Under the pieces are notes generated by a model. The model saw nothing but the letters and a program-made list of their open reading frames with translations, searched no databases and was not told where the DNA came from. The translations under genes were made by a program, and so were the position numbers. Below, piece after piece: positions 1-12,500 of a stretch of DNA of 64,000 nucleotides (within the stretch, counting starts at the first letter, position 1; every line of letters begins with the position of its first letter). Origin of the DNA: Diploscapter coronatus (lineage: Eukaryota > Nematoda > Chromadorea > Rhabditida > Rhabditidae); NCBI GenBank assembly GCA_964036155.1, contig OZ038423.1:2185249-2249248 (forward strand), read 5' to 3'.

Positions 1-210
1 ATATGTTAGCCATCAAAAATTGAGCTTTATTTTATTGGCATTTTTTTCAATAAATTGGAGCAGTTTTATTAGTCATAATCTTGGTAAGATAATAAAAAAT
101 GATGCTTGACTTTTTACGAAACTCATAAAACCGTCTTCCCGATGGTAACGACTGTCCCGATGGTTCTGCTCAAGGGTACCTAAATTATGATGCTCTTGAC
201 TTGTCTGGAC
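1..210 (-). repeat. Inverted copy of the lysozyme 3' flank
   Basis: Read on the minus strand, this stretch matches 58206-58410 (+) closely. The shared block runs from the region of the lysozyme stop codon through the AATAAA-containing 3' flank, with a few substitutions and indels. Further inside the window (about 210-300) similarity to the last lysozyme exon fades. I infer the decayed 3' end of a second lysozyme copy, or a piece carried along in a segmental inversion. The 82-codon open frame over it is not a gene. Confidence 0.7.
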
Positions 211-300
211 TAAGACAGTCTGTGCAAAACTCCAACTATAGTCGAACAAAAAATGAAAATTAATCGAAATGGACTGAAATTTGGCGAATAAGCTTCTACG

Positions 301-1835
301 AGTCCCATCAACCACTTGCACTAACTAATTCTTCGAGTCAATTAGCATAATTACCGTAATCAATTATGCTAGTTAATTTTCCAAATTCGCACATTCATGG
401 GCTAATATGGGGCTCATTCGACTCAGAAATTTACACTGATAACGAATATTTCACATTTTAGCTGACTTAATACCCTTATCAGTAATACCAGCTGATAATT
501 GTGGGGAAGAAAAATAATTTCAAATTTAATTGAAAGATCATCAATACAAACGACAAACTTCTTTGAGTTCTAATTTCATTTCAGGAATAGCGAAGTCCTT
601 GGCAAGCCAGAATTTCATTTGAAATGAAAATCTGCAAATTATCTTGAGAAACTTCTAAAAGAAAAATTCTAATTCAACTTCAACTAGAATTTGAATTTGA
701 TTTACAAACTTTGAGAGTATCGCAGTCTATGCGATCTTTTTCATTTCTGATATTAAACCCTTTGTCCCGCAGTCAACTCCAGACATGACAGGTTTATGAC
801 ATACCTGCCCTTGACAGTTAAGCCCTTACCTGACGCTTCTAGAAGTCACCCTTTTTATCTTTATATGACATGACCGCTTTAGTATATAAGGATTCGATTC
901 TTACTACGCTGTTCCTTCTTAGCAATCTATTTGTTAATTCAATAAAGATTCTATTTGCATTCTACACACCAACTCAACAGAGAGCGATGAGCCAATTTAC
1001 CCAGCCGATTGATGACCTCAGAGCGCCAAAATTTTATTCCAAACCAGAGCTGTCTGCAGTTCGAAAAAAGTCGAACTTTAGCTGAGCTGAACTTTCAGAC
1101 GGTTCGAAGTTCACAGTTCTGAATGCAAAGCATTCTATCACCCTTCCCTTTCGCCCATTCTTTGTCGTTTTCTCTCTTCTCAGCTCTCTAACACAAGCGA
1201 TTAGCAAATGTGCGTTCTCCGGGCAAAATTTTTAGCCCCATTCAATTTTTATATTTCCGATACGGAATCCCAGCTTGGTATGTCACCCAAATAGGGCTAA
1301 TTTCACTTCGAAATCATTATTTTAAGAAGGAAAATTCTATTTACGCTTTTTCAATATTCGTTTCTCCTCAAATTTTCATATTTATCAGACTTGAGAGAAA
1401 AATGATGGTCCATTGTTCTATTTCTAGTTTTTTCTTCAGACGTCGTTCAACTGCGTTACTTTTTCCCAGTCGAACCGTTTGAATGTTTACTTTCTTCTTT
1501 TTGTGAACGATCAATTTCGCTGACTCTTCCACTTTACACTCATTTCCTCTAAACAAATCTCTCGAGCGCCAGTCGTTTCTTCTATTTCGTGCCTTAAGAT
1601 CGATTTTTCAACTTAAAAATGCGAACTTCAGATATCGTATCTTAACTCAGATAATGTCCATCTAAATTGGACATTTTCGAAGCCTAAATCTTTAGATTCT
1701 AATGTTGGCATGAAAATTTTTGAACATTCAAATAGACAAAGTTCAAATGCAAATTTTAAGAAGGTGAGCTTTGTTTATTTTTTTCAAAATCATCGCTTTT
1801 GTAGTTATCTAAATAATAAATAAGCCTTTAAAAAG
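301..1835. other. Intergenic, no gene seen
   Basis: AT-rich sequence with short unrelated open frames and no recognisable exons. The start exon of the downstream zinc-finger gene may lie at its right end: an ATG frame around 1709-1763 ends at a GT donor but does not splice in phase. Confidence 0.5.
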
Positions 1836-2398
1836 ATAATTTAGATAACGAAGTATCTATACCAAAATCTATTACAGCAACAACGGACAACAAAGTGCCA
1901 TGTTCTGGAGGTGCAGAAATAGGTCATATTATTCCTGCACATGTTGGTGGCTTAAATAAAGAAGATAATCTGTTCATCGAAAACAAGAAGGTTCGTCCTT
2001 AATACCTAATTTCATTATAATTTCCTATTTTAGCTTAACTATTTATATAAACACCAAGTTGTATAAATTATTCAGCCAGGATCGAGAGGTATTTGTAGGA
2101 AATATTCATAGGATTAAGATCATATTTTAATTTGTAGCTAAATTTGTTGAATTCCCTGGTAAGGATGTGGGAACTGGATTGCAGAGTGATCCTATATACC
2201 CCATAATCATCCCAGATGAAAAGGTACCCCACTCAAAAATAACTAATTATATTCGTTGTTTAATTGTGATTATTTAAGATCGGTGCTGGTAATGTAGGAA
2301 AGACTGAAAAATTTTGTCCAATTTGCGGCAAGTTGCGAAGGGATAGAGACACTGCTATTAACGTGTTGGCGAATCATATTAGGAGTCATTTAGAGTAA
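1836..2398 (+). CDS. Small C2H2 zinc-finger-like protein, 5' end not found
   Basis: Four exons splice in frame: about 1836-1990, a tiny exon around 2081-2093, one from about 2137 to 2223, and 2279-2398, ending at a TAA. Introns start GT and end AG. The first exon reads smoothly (GGAEIGHIIPAHVGGLNKED), and the last carries one zinc-finger-like motif, CPICG followed about 20 residues later by NHIRSHLE, i.e. C-x2-C...H-x4-H, at the C terminus. I could not find an in-phase initiator, so at least one 5' exon is missing. The fold is inferred from the Cys/His spacing alone. Nucleic-acid binding is possible, but I recognise no orthologue. It could also be a domesticated or decayed transposon-associated zinc-finger gene. 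Confidence 0.5.
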
Positions 2399-2764
2399 CT
2401 ACAAAAACAACGTTAATTTCTGTCAGGAATTTAATTAGAAAACTATTTTCTATTAGATTATCACATTTTTAATAAAATGCTATCGTAAAATCATAAGCGA
2501 TTTTATTGTCTTGTAAAATTCTGCGAAATATGTCAGTAATTTGTTTTATCATAGAACCATAACAACAACTTTTCGCTGATTCAACTCAGCATTTGTACAT
2601 CCAGTAGCTACAGATCGCTGATTATTATCTGAAAAATGAATATTAAAATATTTTAGTTTCGAAGTCAATTTGGAAAACTATTGACGATTTAGTGACTCTA
2701 GAGTATAGCTAGGGAAAGAGTTGTTTTGCTCAACACACTACTCTTAACTTATACGTCGAATGTA

Positions 2765-5700
2765 TTAACATGTCGTTTGCTTTCCAAATTGATATTTAAA
2801 AATACCTATTTTATAGTTTTTGAACGCGAATTTTCCGAATATTTGCAACAAGAAACTTCTATAGTTATTATTCGTAGACAATAATACAATCGATGATATC
2901 GAACTTTGCAGCGAAAGTCCAGTTATTAGAAGATCTCCAGTTTCTAAAATCGACCCTTTAAAATTATCTTATCTTTAAAAATCTTACTACCTTGTTCGAA
3001 AAATCCAAGGAGAAATGCAAACATTAATGGAAAATATACCATGGCGAATGGAATTATTATCTAAATTTCATGCTAAAAACTGTTAGTGTAAGTAATAATA
3101 ACCTGAAAACACAAAGTGATCAGCAATTTCTTATGAACTTTCTTCATAGATGACGAAAATTTCGAAACATCCGAATTTAAGATTCGGAAATAGTCCAAAG
3201 AAATCGCTATTATGATAAAGACTAATATCGTTATAATGCTTAGGACTGAAATATGGAAAGGACCAGATCGATGATAGTCTATGATCACTGTTCTCGCACT
3301 GAATACTAGACTGTATGGTGTTTTCCAGGCCTAAATGTGTTGTAGGATTAAATTATGAAAGTACTGGACAATTAGTGCCTGTATGCATCGTTTTGAAAGC
3401 CTACAGTATATGTAGTGCTGGGAAAATTCCTGCATTAACCTCTCTTTTCGCAATCTTATACTACTATTTTATTTTTCAATTTTATTACTAGTTTTACCTT
3501 TAAAAGTTCTCATTAAAAATACACGAACATGCAAATATCATTTTTCTAAACGGCGGAAAGACGAATGTTTCATTTTTCTGCATATTCATGAAAAACGTTA
3601 TATTATTTCAAATAGAAAATTAAGTACCTTCGCTAATTCCAGTCGAGCTTTGTCTTGATCAATCAGTTTATAGTAATAAATTTGAACGACTATCAATGCA
3701 ACCAATATGGAGATTAAAACGTAGAAGAAATAACGACGAGTTCTCGACCAGGACTTACGGTTGCTTCCCGTTAAAACTATTGTGTACCGATGAATAAATA
3801 AAAAGATGATAGATGAAATGTTGCCTGAAAATTCTGTATTATGTTAATCAAGAAGCATCATGATTGACGAAACTTAAAGGAATTTCATAAGAGACCGATA
3901 GGTTAAGTATCTTTTCAACAATATTCCATTTGTTACGCTATAATGACATTTCCAGATTTAATATAATTGTTATAAATTGACGAACGACAAAGATAAGTTT
4001 TAGAATTTTCAAAACTTGGAATATTTTGGAAATTGTTCGAAAAATGTGAAACCTCTGGAAATGAATAAAAACTTACTCCAAAATGCCGCAAGTCCTACAA
4101 CTACCAAGGCCAATGTGGACATATTGAAATAAATCGCAATCGGACTACAAGTCACTCCTGAGAGATACGGCTGAAGCTATACTTTACGAAGATGATATTA
4201 GGTTGATGCATTCCTGTTTTCCGTTTTTGATATGTGTACTTTGCTCCCTCCCCTCTGCGGCCGACCGCGACAAAAACCACTGTGCTCTATAATATAAACA
4301 ACTTGCCCCTCCCTCTTATCAGTGGCAGTGCCACAACCAGCTAGTGAGCAGTCTAGTTCCCACAATGCCCCATCGATTCCACCCAAACAGTGTCTACATA
4401 CGCAACGTAATGTTATTTCTCTCCCTCTCTGGCACCAAACCACCCGAGACCCACCGTCAACTGGCCCGAGTATATCTCCAGGAAGTCCCCTCCGAGCACA
4501 CAGTACGCAATTGGTTCAAACGATTCGAGGCCCACAACTACAATCTCGAAGACGAGGAGAGGTCGCAACCTGCACGAGTGATGGATTTGGATTTGCTGCG
4601 CAGCACAGTCGAAGGAGGTCCATTCGCTACTACGCGAGAAATAGCGCAGACTCTCGGAGTAGACCGGCAACTGTCGTTCGAGGGCTGAAGAAGCTCGGCA
4701 AGGTACGAAAGTTGGGCCATTGGATTCCCCACGTCTTGAGCGACAAGAACAAGAATTGTCGAGTTGACACAGCAATGAGTCTTCTTACATACGAAAGGAC
4801 GACGGCCTGGCTGGACAATCTCATAACGGGAGATGAGAAATGGATCGTCTACCATCACGTTGTAAGACGTGCCCAGTGGGTGGACAAGGAGGATCAGCCG
4901 GAACCCGTCGCCAAAGACGAAACGCACCAGAAGAAGGTGATGCTATCCGTATGGTGGGGCGTCCAAGGCCCCATCTACTGGGAGCTGTTACCCGAGGGTA
5001 CGACGATCACGGGTGATGTCTACGCTCGCCATCTGAGAGACTTGAAGGCTCACGTCCAATCCACTCCCTGGCTACGAGGTCGTCTTCACTTTCTCCACGA
5101 CAACGCCCGCCCTCATGTGTGTAAACAAGTGAAAAAGGAGCTGACAACGTTCGGATGACACATTGTACCCCATGCTCCCTGCTCGCCCGACATGGCACCT
5201 AGCGACTACTGGCTCTTCTCGGACATGCAGCGAGTCCTTGGCGAGACACACTTCAAGAACCGCGCGGAGGTCGACGCATGGTTGAAGACCTACTTCGCCT
5301 CCAAACAGCCCGCTTGGTACGGCGAGGGAATCCGTAAGCTGCCCAGTCGCTGGCAGAAGACTGTGGACAGCGATGGCGAATATTTCATCTAATATCCTTG
5401 TTAGCCAATAAAATTATGCTCTGTTGAACTGTTTCGCACAAATCGGAAAACAGGAATGCATCAACCTAATAAATGATCCTAATGCCAAAATTATCCATTT
5501 CGATAAAAGTGCAAAAAGTATAAGGTATTTGAACAAAAATTCATAAATGAAATATTATTTACTTCTTATTATTGACAAATGGTCATTATAAAACCGTACA
5601 CACGCGCGATCAATGTTGTATCGGCTAGGTTTATGGCTAAACTGAGCCAGACCTTTATGCAATTTTTCAATGTACGAATTTTACTAGTTGCCTTGATGAA

Positions 5701-5932
5701 ATTAATTTACCCAAAATATAAGAGGACCGCCAATTATACATGCCACATCATAAACCGCCATGCTGAGTTGTAATTGTAATAAAGAGTTTCGATAACTTTC
5801 ATCGAGTCCTTCCGAATGAAATAGGATGCAATAAAGACAGACAAAATTGAGGAATAACTCTGGTAGGCAAGACACGAAAAGAGCAGTATAAAAATTACTC
5901 GGATCATATTCGATTACAGTTATATTTGACAT
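2765..5932 (-). CDS. Seven-TM chemoreceptor, Str superfamily (SRI/SRH-like)
   Basis: A G-protein-coupled chemosensory receptor, expected in the plasma membrane of sensory neurons. Exon 1 (5932 to about 5704) opens with MSNITVIEYDPSN and two hydrophobic segments around LYCILFHSEGLDESYRNSLL, a layout like SRI/SRH proteins. Frame continues at 4179 (LQPYLSGVTCSPIAIYFN), then about 3828 (ISSIIFLFIHRY), about 3330-3110 (TM segment, then MKKVHKKLLITLCFQ), about 3045-2990 (IIIPFAMVYFPLMF), and a last exon (SSIVLLSTNNNYRSFLLQ) ending in a TAA. One junction between about 3630 and 3330 is not resolved. The first intron holds a complete mariner element in the opposite orientation. I saw no disabling lesion, so the gene looks functional if that intron is still spliced. 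The assignment to SRI versus SRH is uncertain. Confidence 0.75.
4198..5469 (+). mobile_element. Mariner transposon with TA duplication
   Basis: A 1272-bp element bounded by inverted repeats at 4198-4223 and 5444-5469 (26 bp, identical by eye, beginning TTAGGTTGATGCATTCC). TA dinucleotides flank it at 4196-4197 and 5470-5471, the standard mariner target duplication. It lies in the first intron of the chemoreceptor gene, antisense to it. Perfect terminal repeats and only two visible coding lesions indicate a fairly young insertion. Confidence 0.95.
4365..5392 (+). pseudogene. Mariner transposase, broken by a frameshift and a stop
   Basis: A DDE/D transposase of about 340 codons, the usual mariner length. 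An N-terminal helix-turn-helix region (HTH around EIAQTLGVDRQ) is followed by the mariner signature TGDEKWI, then HDNARPH and SPDMAPSDYWLF. The spacing from the HDN aspartate to the APSD aspartate is 34 residues, matching D34D mariner enzymes, so all three catalytic acids are present. Two lesions interrupt it: a frame change at about 4670-4680, between the HTH and LKKLGKV, and an in-frame TGA at 5156-5158 where relatives have Trp. The start at MPHRFHPNSV is preferred to the upstream ATG on family resemblance. The copy is not expected to make active enzyme, but its ends could still be mobilised in trans. Confidence 0.93.
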
Positions 5933-6892
5933 TTGGACTTAATAAGTAGTACTTTTGTCAGGCGAAAATATTATGGGGATTAGATCGCAAAGGGAAATGT
6001 TTTTGTAAAATCGGAATAATAGTAATTCCGAGAATTTATATTATTTATTGATTAGAAAAAAGATTCTGAAGGAAATATATAGAAAATATATCGCGAACGG
6101 TTTCTGGCGATTGTGCTTCTCAGTTCTAATAATTTTTAAGTTTTTAGCAGATTTATAATGCCTCGAAAATTATGAAGTTCATAAAACTGACTTCAAAAGG
6201 TGTAAAGCGAATTTCTGACTTACACCACTGACATTATAATAGCCCAGGTGCAAAATGAAATATTGCTTTTGTGCCTACATGTTTTTTTATATCAAAAAAA
6301 TTATTTTTATCTTGAAAAGCACTAATTAATTTGGAATTTTTTATTTTCAAAAATTTCCTATCTAAAAGATTAATTAGGGAAATGAAAAACATCAAAAATT
6401 AATACATAAAAATCGGTTAGAAAATCAATAAATAAAGTATATTTTTAGGGTAAGCGTAGTTTCAACGGTTACTAATGTTGGTCATGAAATTGTAAGCTAG
6501 AAATTACAATCCTCATTTTTTTTAAGTTATAATTTTTATTTCAAATACAAAAAATTAGGCAGTTTGTTGATGGTGCGGTAAAATCGCGCGCCGCAAGCTC
6601 AATAATTTTCGGTGCACCGCCAACATGCCTGGAATTGAACGTGCATAAATGAAAATTCATAACTACAAACTAATATTCTATTTTGGAGGATGAAATTTAG
6701 AAATAGTGCAAAATTGATAACATTTCTATAAAGTTTCTTGAAATTATCAAAATTTACAAATGATAAAATACCATGTTAATCAGACCCAGGGAGCACTTTT
6801 TTCAGACGAAAAAATCTATGGGGGTAGGTCGCTAGAGTTTTCTGAAGATCGTCCTCCCTAGGTCCTTTACTAATATACATACAAAAACAATC
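5933..6892. other. Intergenic, with a segment shared with 61.5 kb
   Basis: AT-rich and without recognisable exons. About 6781-6863 matches 61497-61585 in inverted orientation (around 80 percent by eye). Here it lies just downstream of the carboxylesterase stop codon; at the other end it lies just upstream of an orphan esterase exon. Confidence 0.6.
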
Positions 6893-9225
6893 TTAACAAA
6901 ATGGAGGTTTCGATCCAGCTAATGTCGGGGCTTGGCAAGCAAAGAAATTCGTTGTGGGGTGAAAGTTACTCAGGACCTAAAAGTTGAATAATTTCCTCGA
7001 GAATTAACCGTGAATATTTTTGAAGCTCACCTGCGGAGTTGGCAAGAATGACAAAAATCGATTATTGTTATCCAGCTTTGGCCAAACGAACGACAAACCC
7101 CCGTTGATTGGAGTGGGATTTCCAGTCAAAATAAAATTGACCCAGCACTTTTGAATTATATCTCTCAGAGCATTGTCTTCAGCTTGACAAGTATAGCCGT
7201 TACAAGCTAAGAACATATCATGAGAAGAGAGCATGCATCACAACTCACCTTCATCATACAAATACGGCATTTCCCAGGAGTGTGGTGCCTGTCTTAGTTC
7301 AGTTATGTTCACCCACGTCCAAGCTAGAGGGCTGAAGTAGTCGAAGCTGTATAGGTATGCGTTTGATCCGGTAGTGGTGAAATATTTCATGTCCCTCAGG
7401 AGTGCCGCGGTGAAGTCCAGGTCACTCATAAGCTGAGCATCTCCTCTTTATTTCAGAAAGATTTCTAGATCCTACGGTGATCCACAAGCTCATCCATCCG
7501 ACGTGATCGTCATCCACCATGTTGTTGGCATCGATGTAGTACGCTTGAGCTCCCTGCAGGACGGCATCTGAAATCGGAATCTGCTTGACTGAAGGAAACT
7601 TCCCATACCATAATTGTTCCAGCAGTGCATTTCATACAGTCCTTTCAGTTGGTTGATGATGCCTTGCCTCGTGAAAGAACTGCTGTTCAAGTTATTTTGA
7701 ATGTTGCCTTGTTCTGAAATTCCTAGGTTTCAGAAGAATAAGCGGATGAAGCGATACACAAGGGTTGATTGTTCTGGTGCACTCCTTTAGCTATGATAAT
7801 TTTTCTGTTTTCGTATAATTTACCCCAACGTAACCATTCAGTGGTAGTGTCTCCAGCCATGACATTCATCGAAGGTCGTTGCATGGCGAGATTTTCCAAT
7901 GTATCTGGCATATAGAGTTTGTCCTTAAATGTTCTTTATTTTGAGTTACAGAAAAGAACCTTACGATAACGGTGCCCCAATCCATGAAGTGTCTGTAAGG
8001 GAAATGCAGATCGGCGTCCTGGAGCGTTGTGGCGTTGGCTGACCTCATGCATTGGAGGATTTGCTGAATGTTGTCATATTAGTTTTTATTATATACAACA
8101 CATTGTCTGACCAGATTGTGATTTACTTAAACTCTTTCATTTCTAAAAATTAAAAACCTACAGCGAAATTCTGTCCGGAATTCCATTGATCCGCAGTAGT
8201 GCAGCCCAGCGTCATTGCCAACTGGATGCTAGAGTTTCGGTAATCACAAAGTGATACTCCCCCACCAAAAGCTGAGCCACTCTGCATGATAGCCTGATTG
8301 AAGAGCCCTAAATGGACAATTTCTTCTTATTTTGAAGAGCGATTACCTCTTGCTGCGGGTGACAATGTTAACGTTGAGATGGATTCGCCCCCTGAGCTCT
8401 GTCCACAAATAGTGATTCTGCTTGGATCACCTCCAAAGAAGCTGATGTACCGCTTGGCCCAGTTCAATGACTCAATCATATCGGAAATAGCGAAGTTGCC
8501 GGGAATCGTGCCTTCTCTCGATGTAAAGAACCCTCAAATTGATGAAATTCGAGAAAATAACCGAACAACTACCGAACGGTCCCAATCTGTAGTTAATTGA
8601 GACCATCACGAGGGGACCGCGATTGATCAGATTCGGATAGATTCCTGGTCCAAAATCACCACTTCCACCCTCCCAGCCACCTCCATGTATGTAGAAGAAT
8701 ACTGGAAGGCGCATTGAAGAATTCACACCCTAAATATGCAGATCTTTGAAAATAATTCCAGATTTTCCATACCGCAGGGGTGAACACGTTAATAAAGAGG
8801 CAATCTTCCTGGACATGATCGCCTTGACTGCAATAGTCCCCGTATTCAGTTGCGTTCACAACGCCCTGAGGGTCCATTCTTTGAGCGTACTGGAAAAAGA
8901 GTTAAGAATAGGCAAAGAGATAATTGATACCGAAAATCTAAGGTCTCCCACTGGGGGCTGAGCATAGGGTATGCCTCGGAACATCCAACCTCGCGTGTCT
9001 GCCCCACAGCATGTCTGACCTGAAATTATCTCGTCTGTTTCAATCAATTCAGCGTGTGCGAACTATTTAAATTTATGATTTGATATGTACCCATTTTCGA
9101 GTGATGAAATATTTGAAAGAAAACTAACCCTGAATCGTAGCACTAACATTACCAGTCGAAATTTGGATATTGACGATGTCAGATTTTATTAGGATAAAAA
9201 GAGAGCTAAGCAGAATAACGAGCAT
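6893..9225 (-). CDS. Secreted type-B carboxylesterase (alpha/beta hydrolase)
   Basis: A carboxylesterase/cholinesterase-family enzyme that hydrolyses ester substrates by a Ser-His-acid triad. The initiator at 9225 begins a signal peptide (MLVILLSSLFILIKSD). Further exons carry GQTCCGADTRGWMFRGIPYA, EDCLFINVFTP, the oxyanion-hole segment FFYIHGGGWEGG, the nucleophile elbow CGQSSGGES, and the presumed catalytic histidine in APHSWEMPYLY. After the last intron the protein ends TNFFACQAPTLAGSKPPFC, with a TAA at 6893. Frame is maintained throughout; one acceptor (TTTAAG, near 7920) is inferred. The nucleophile segment is encoded by one uninterrupted exon, unlike the paralogue at 61.9 kb. Detoxification or lipid-ester turnover is plausible, but the substrate cannot be read from the sequence. 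Confidence 0.9.
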
Positions 9226-9504
9226 TTCGAGTGCAAATATTTCGATAACCAAGAAATGAAAATGCTTGGACACTTCATAGAATTGAAATTTATAGGTTAA
9301 TCTGCAGGTGCAACTCTGATAAGGAACGAGAAAATTGGTGATTGAAGAAAGGGCCTTGAAAAGTTAACATCTTCTAATAATTGTATTCAATTGAACCTTT
9401 TAAAATAGTGCAACCAAATGAGACCATTTATACTAATCACTGTTAGCATAGATGCAAGTTCAAATAAGTTCAAAATAATTTATTGATAATGTACAAAAAC
9501 AGTT

Positions 9505-9588
9505 TTAACAAAAGAGAGGTTTCGATTCAGCTAATGTCGGAGCTTGACAAGCGAAGAAATTCGTCGAGGGGTGTAAGTTGCTTTTTAG
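9505..9588 (-). pseudogene. Orphan last exon of another carboxylesterase
   Basis: Minus-strand sequence after a CTTTCAG acceptor encodes LKSNLHPSTNFFACQAPTLA...PLFC and a TAA. This is almost the same as the final exon of the esterase at 6893-9225. It lies 280 bp upstream of that gene's start on the same strand, and no other esterase exon is visible beyond it to about 14 kb. I read it as the only survivor of a former tandem upstream copy. It has no function I can support. Confidence 0.85.
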
Positions 9589-12500
9589 CTGAAAGAAAAA
9601 AATCAGAAATGATATTCTTCATTAATTCTCCGGAAATATTTCATTTTTAGTAGGTACTGCATACTCTTTGCAGCTCTCCCTTTCCTGACTAAATCACGTT
9701 TCACTAAACTAACGAAGGAAGTGGAAATCAATACATGGATCATTTAGGTTTCGAATAATCTTTGGGCATTATGTTACTAAGCAGATGCATTTTGTGTTAG
9801 TTTCGATTGTAACATAAACTTTTATTGGAAATTGTCTGCCATTTTATCAGGAAAGCTCATTTTATGCTGTTACTATTATTATTCCCAAAATTCAAAAAGT
9901 TGTAATAAAGTTCAGTTATTCATATCTCTAGACACCCGGTTCAAACGTCATTGAATACGAATTTCGAACGTAGTATCGCAGTTTGTAGGTAATGAGGTAA
10001 TGAACAGGAAGGTAGGTATGATCAAATTAATGCCTTGACAACATAAATTCATTATATTTATCTGCAACTAGTGTGCATTTTTAAATGAAGAACTACCAAA
10101 ATAGTCCATAAAGATGTTTTTTTTTCAATATTCTCATTTTTATAGCCAAACAAATATCTTTCTGAGAAGGAAAATTTCAGAAGTGTCTTTCGTATTTTTG
10201 GCCCTTTTTTCACTATGAGGGTATTTTGGTGTGTAGATCACGAATATGAAATCGAAAAATTCTAGCATTGGGTCTCATGCTAGACTTGGCTTTTAATGCA
10301 CATTCAATACAAAACTTTGTTATTGTAGCAGAAAAGAGGATGAAGAGTGCCAAATAATGTATTCAAGTTTGGGCATTTCTTATACTCTCATTTTCAGGCG
10401 CTATTTTGCCATTTTTTCCAAATAAAATTCTGAGCTTAGGATCAAAATCGGATGTGACAAACTACATATTTAAAACATGAACACATCTCATCCTAATTCG
10501 CTAATTTAATTAGTAAATATTTTCAAAATATCGAGATAGACAATTAGCGATAGGTTTTTCAGCGTCTGCTCCGACGCTTTTCAAATGTGTGCTCGTTATC
10601 GAGATTTCACCAGGAACTTGAAATTGAGGGTCTCGTCATATGACAACAAAAACAACAAAGCTGAAGAAACAGTATAGTTCCAAGTTGTCATAGAAGAATA
10701 TTATCAGACGACAATCCTGATTTCTGGAATTTTGTGATAACGATTGGCAAGTCACAATTTATCAAATCTAAGAATTCGTCATAAATTGTGTGCGGAAAAA
10801 TTACTGTTGCAAGTCTTCAAAGACTCGTACTTCATATAAAATAATAACAAATCACAATTGTTTTCTAATGATGCGAGCTTCACGAACTCTTGCCCGAATA
10901 TTTGACAAGATTTTTCAAAATCTCGTTTTCATATAGTATGAGTTCAAGCCATAAGGTTGACACATAAATAGAGGGAGTAAGTGGAGTCAAATTTTCGAAT
11001 CTCAGCACTTCGATCCTGAACACTCTTTGTGAGTTCTTAGACGATAGTGGCAGAAAAAATCACCGTGAAAATTAAGAAAACTCATTTATTTGATCTGGGA
11101 TCAACGGAAACATTGAAACTCCGCTCAAAATAGCAATCGTCCAAAATTACGATCTTATTTGCACATTAACGATGTTCCACTATCTAAATATGGAAATATC
11201 ACATCAGCGTTCCTTGCTGTTTTCTGCAAGTGTCATTGAGAGCGTTAATATCATCTTCAATTATCGAATTAATTAGCACGGCAAGAAGATTGTGGCGGAA
11301 GGGTTCTGTCTAGACTTGGGAAGCACTTTGAAAAATATATGTTATTTGGTTTGGTGGATACCTAAACCTGTTTACATCAAGTGTTCCTAGGCATGTGCTC
11401 AGAGAACAGAAATTTAACCTTATCTTATCTTTAAACCAAACTAGATCAGTTAATTTCCAGCAATTTCTTGGCTTATGCTATGATCTAAAAGTTTATCTGT
11501 TGATCATGCATGTCCTGAGATCTTTCCAAGCCTTTTTCCAGGATCTCAAATCTGAACACGACTATCCTGTGACCATCGAGCGGTCCTACAGACGAAAATT
11601 CCTCTAAAGAAGGCCTCTAATTCGATCAACAACAGCGAGATCTGCAAACCCCATCCTGCATTACAGACGAACGACGTTCATTCATTTAATTAATAATTCA
11701 TTAGACAGTTTTGAGCCCAGACGCTGACGCCATTCACAAGCCTCCAGAGTTTGTTCAACAACGTTGATCCCGCCTATTCTCTCGAACGCTGTGAAACACG
11801 GTAAAGCCCCGCCCACATCCTTCAACCACTGCGGCTCAGAAGCTCTCAGACTTTCATTCGAACTTCGAACAGCCCACCGGACAGTTGACCCTCAATTTTC
11901 TAAGCCCAAGTCTCTCAACTCTTCAGTCTTCTCTTTTGGTATATCTTATTTTTGGTTTAAATGTTCAGAACATAGGTACCTGGCTTTGGTTCTTAGCTAA
12001 TAATGATACAATAATCATGCAGACAATAGCAAAAAGCATTAGACTAAAATGTGTTCACAATTGGTCAATTGGCCAAGACTGAGAAGTCTGACTCACTCAG
12101 CAATTTGTTTCTGTTCTTTAAATGGTTGTCTGAATGATATCACGAGCTTCAATGCAAGGACGTTCGAAATATCGAACGCGTGTATGGTTAAGATATTTGA
12201 ATGAAACTAGATGTAGGAGGCAGGGGGTGCCTTCAACACCCCTGTCCCTACGCCTAGGGGTTGTTTCTTGCGGAAATCTTTTTAACTTATTTGTACTAAA
12301 ATATAATTTCAAATTCAATTGATTAACAAACTGAATTTATTTATTTTTCGATAACAATTCTTTCTTCTAAAAGAAGAATTATAAAAAATTTTCTAACCTT
12401 AAAATTTTATTTTATAAAGCTTTAGGCATCTTTCTAATGACTTCTAACTTGTTAGTCTTATCTCGTTGAAGTCTACCTTGTTGAGGTTTTATTTCATAAG

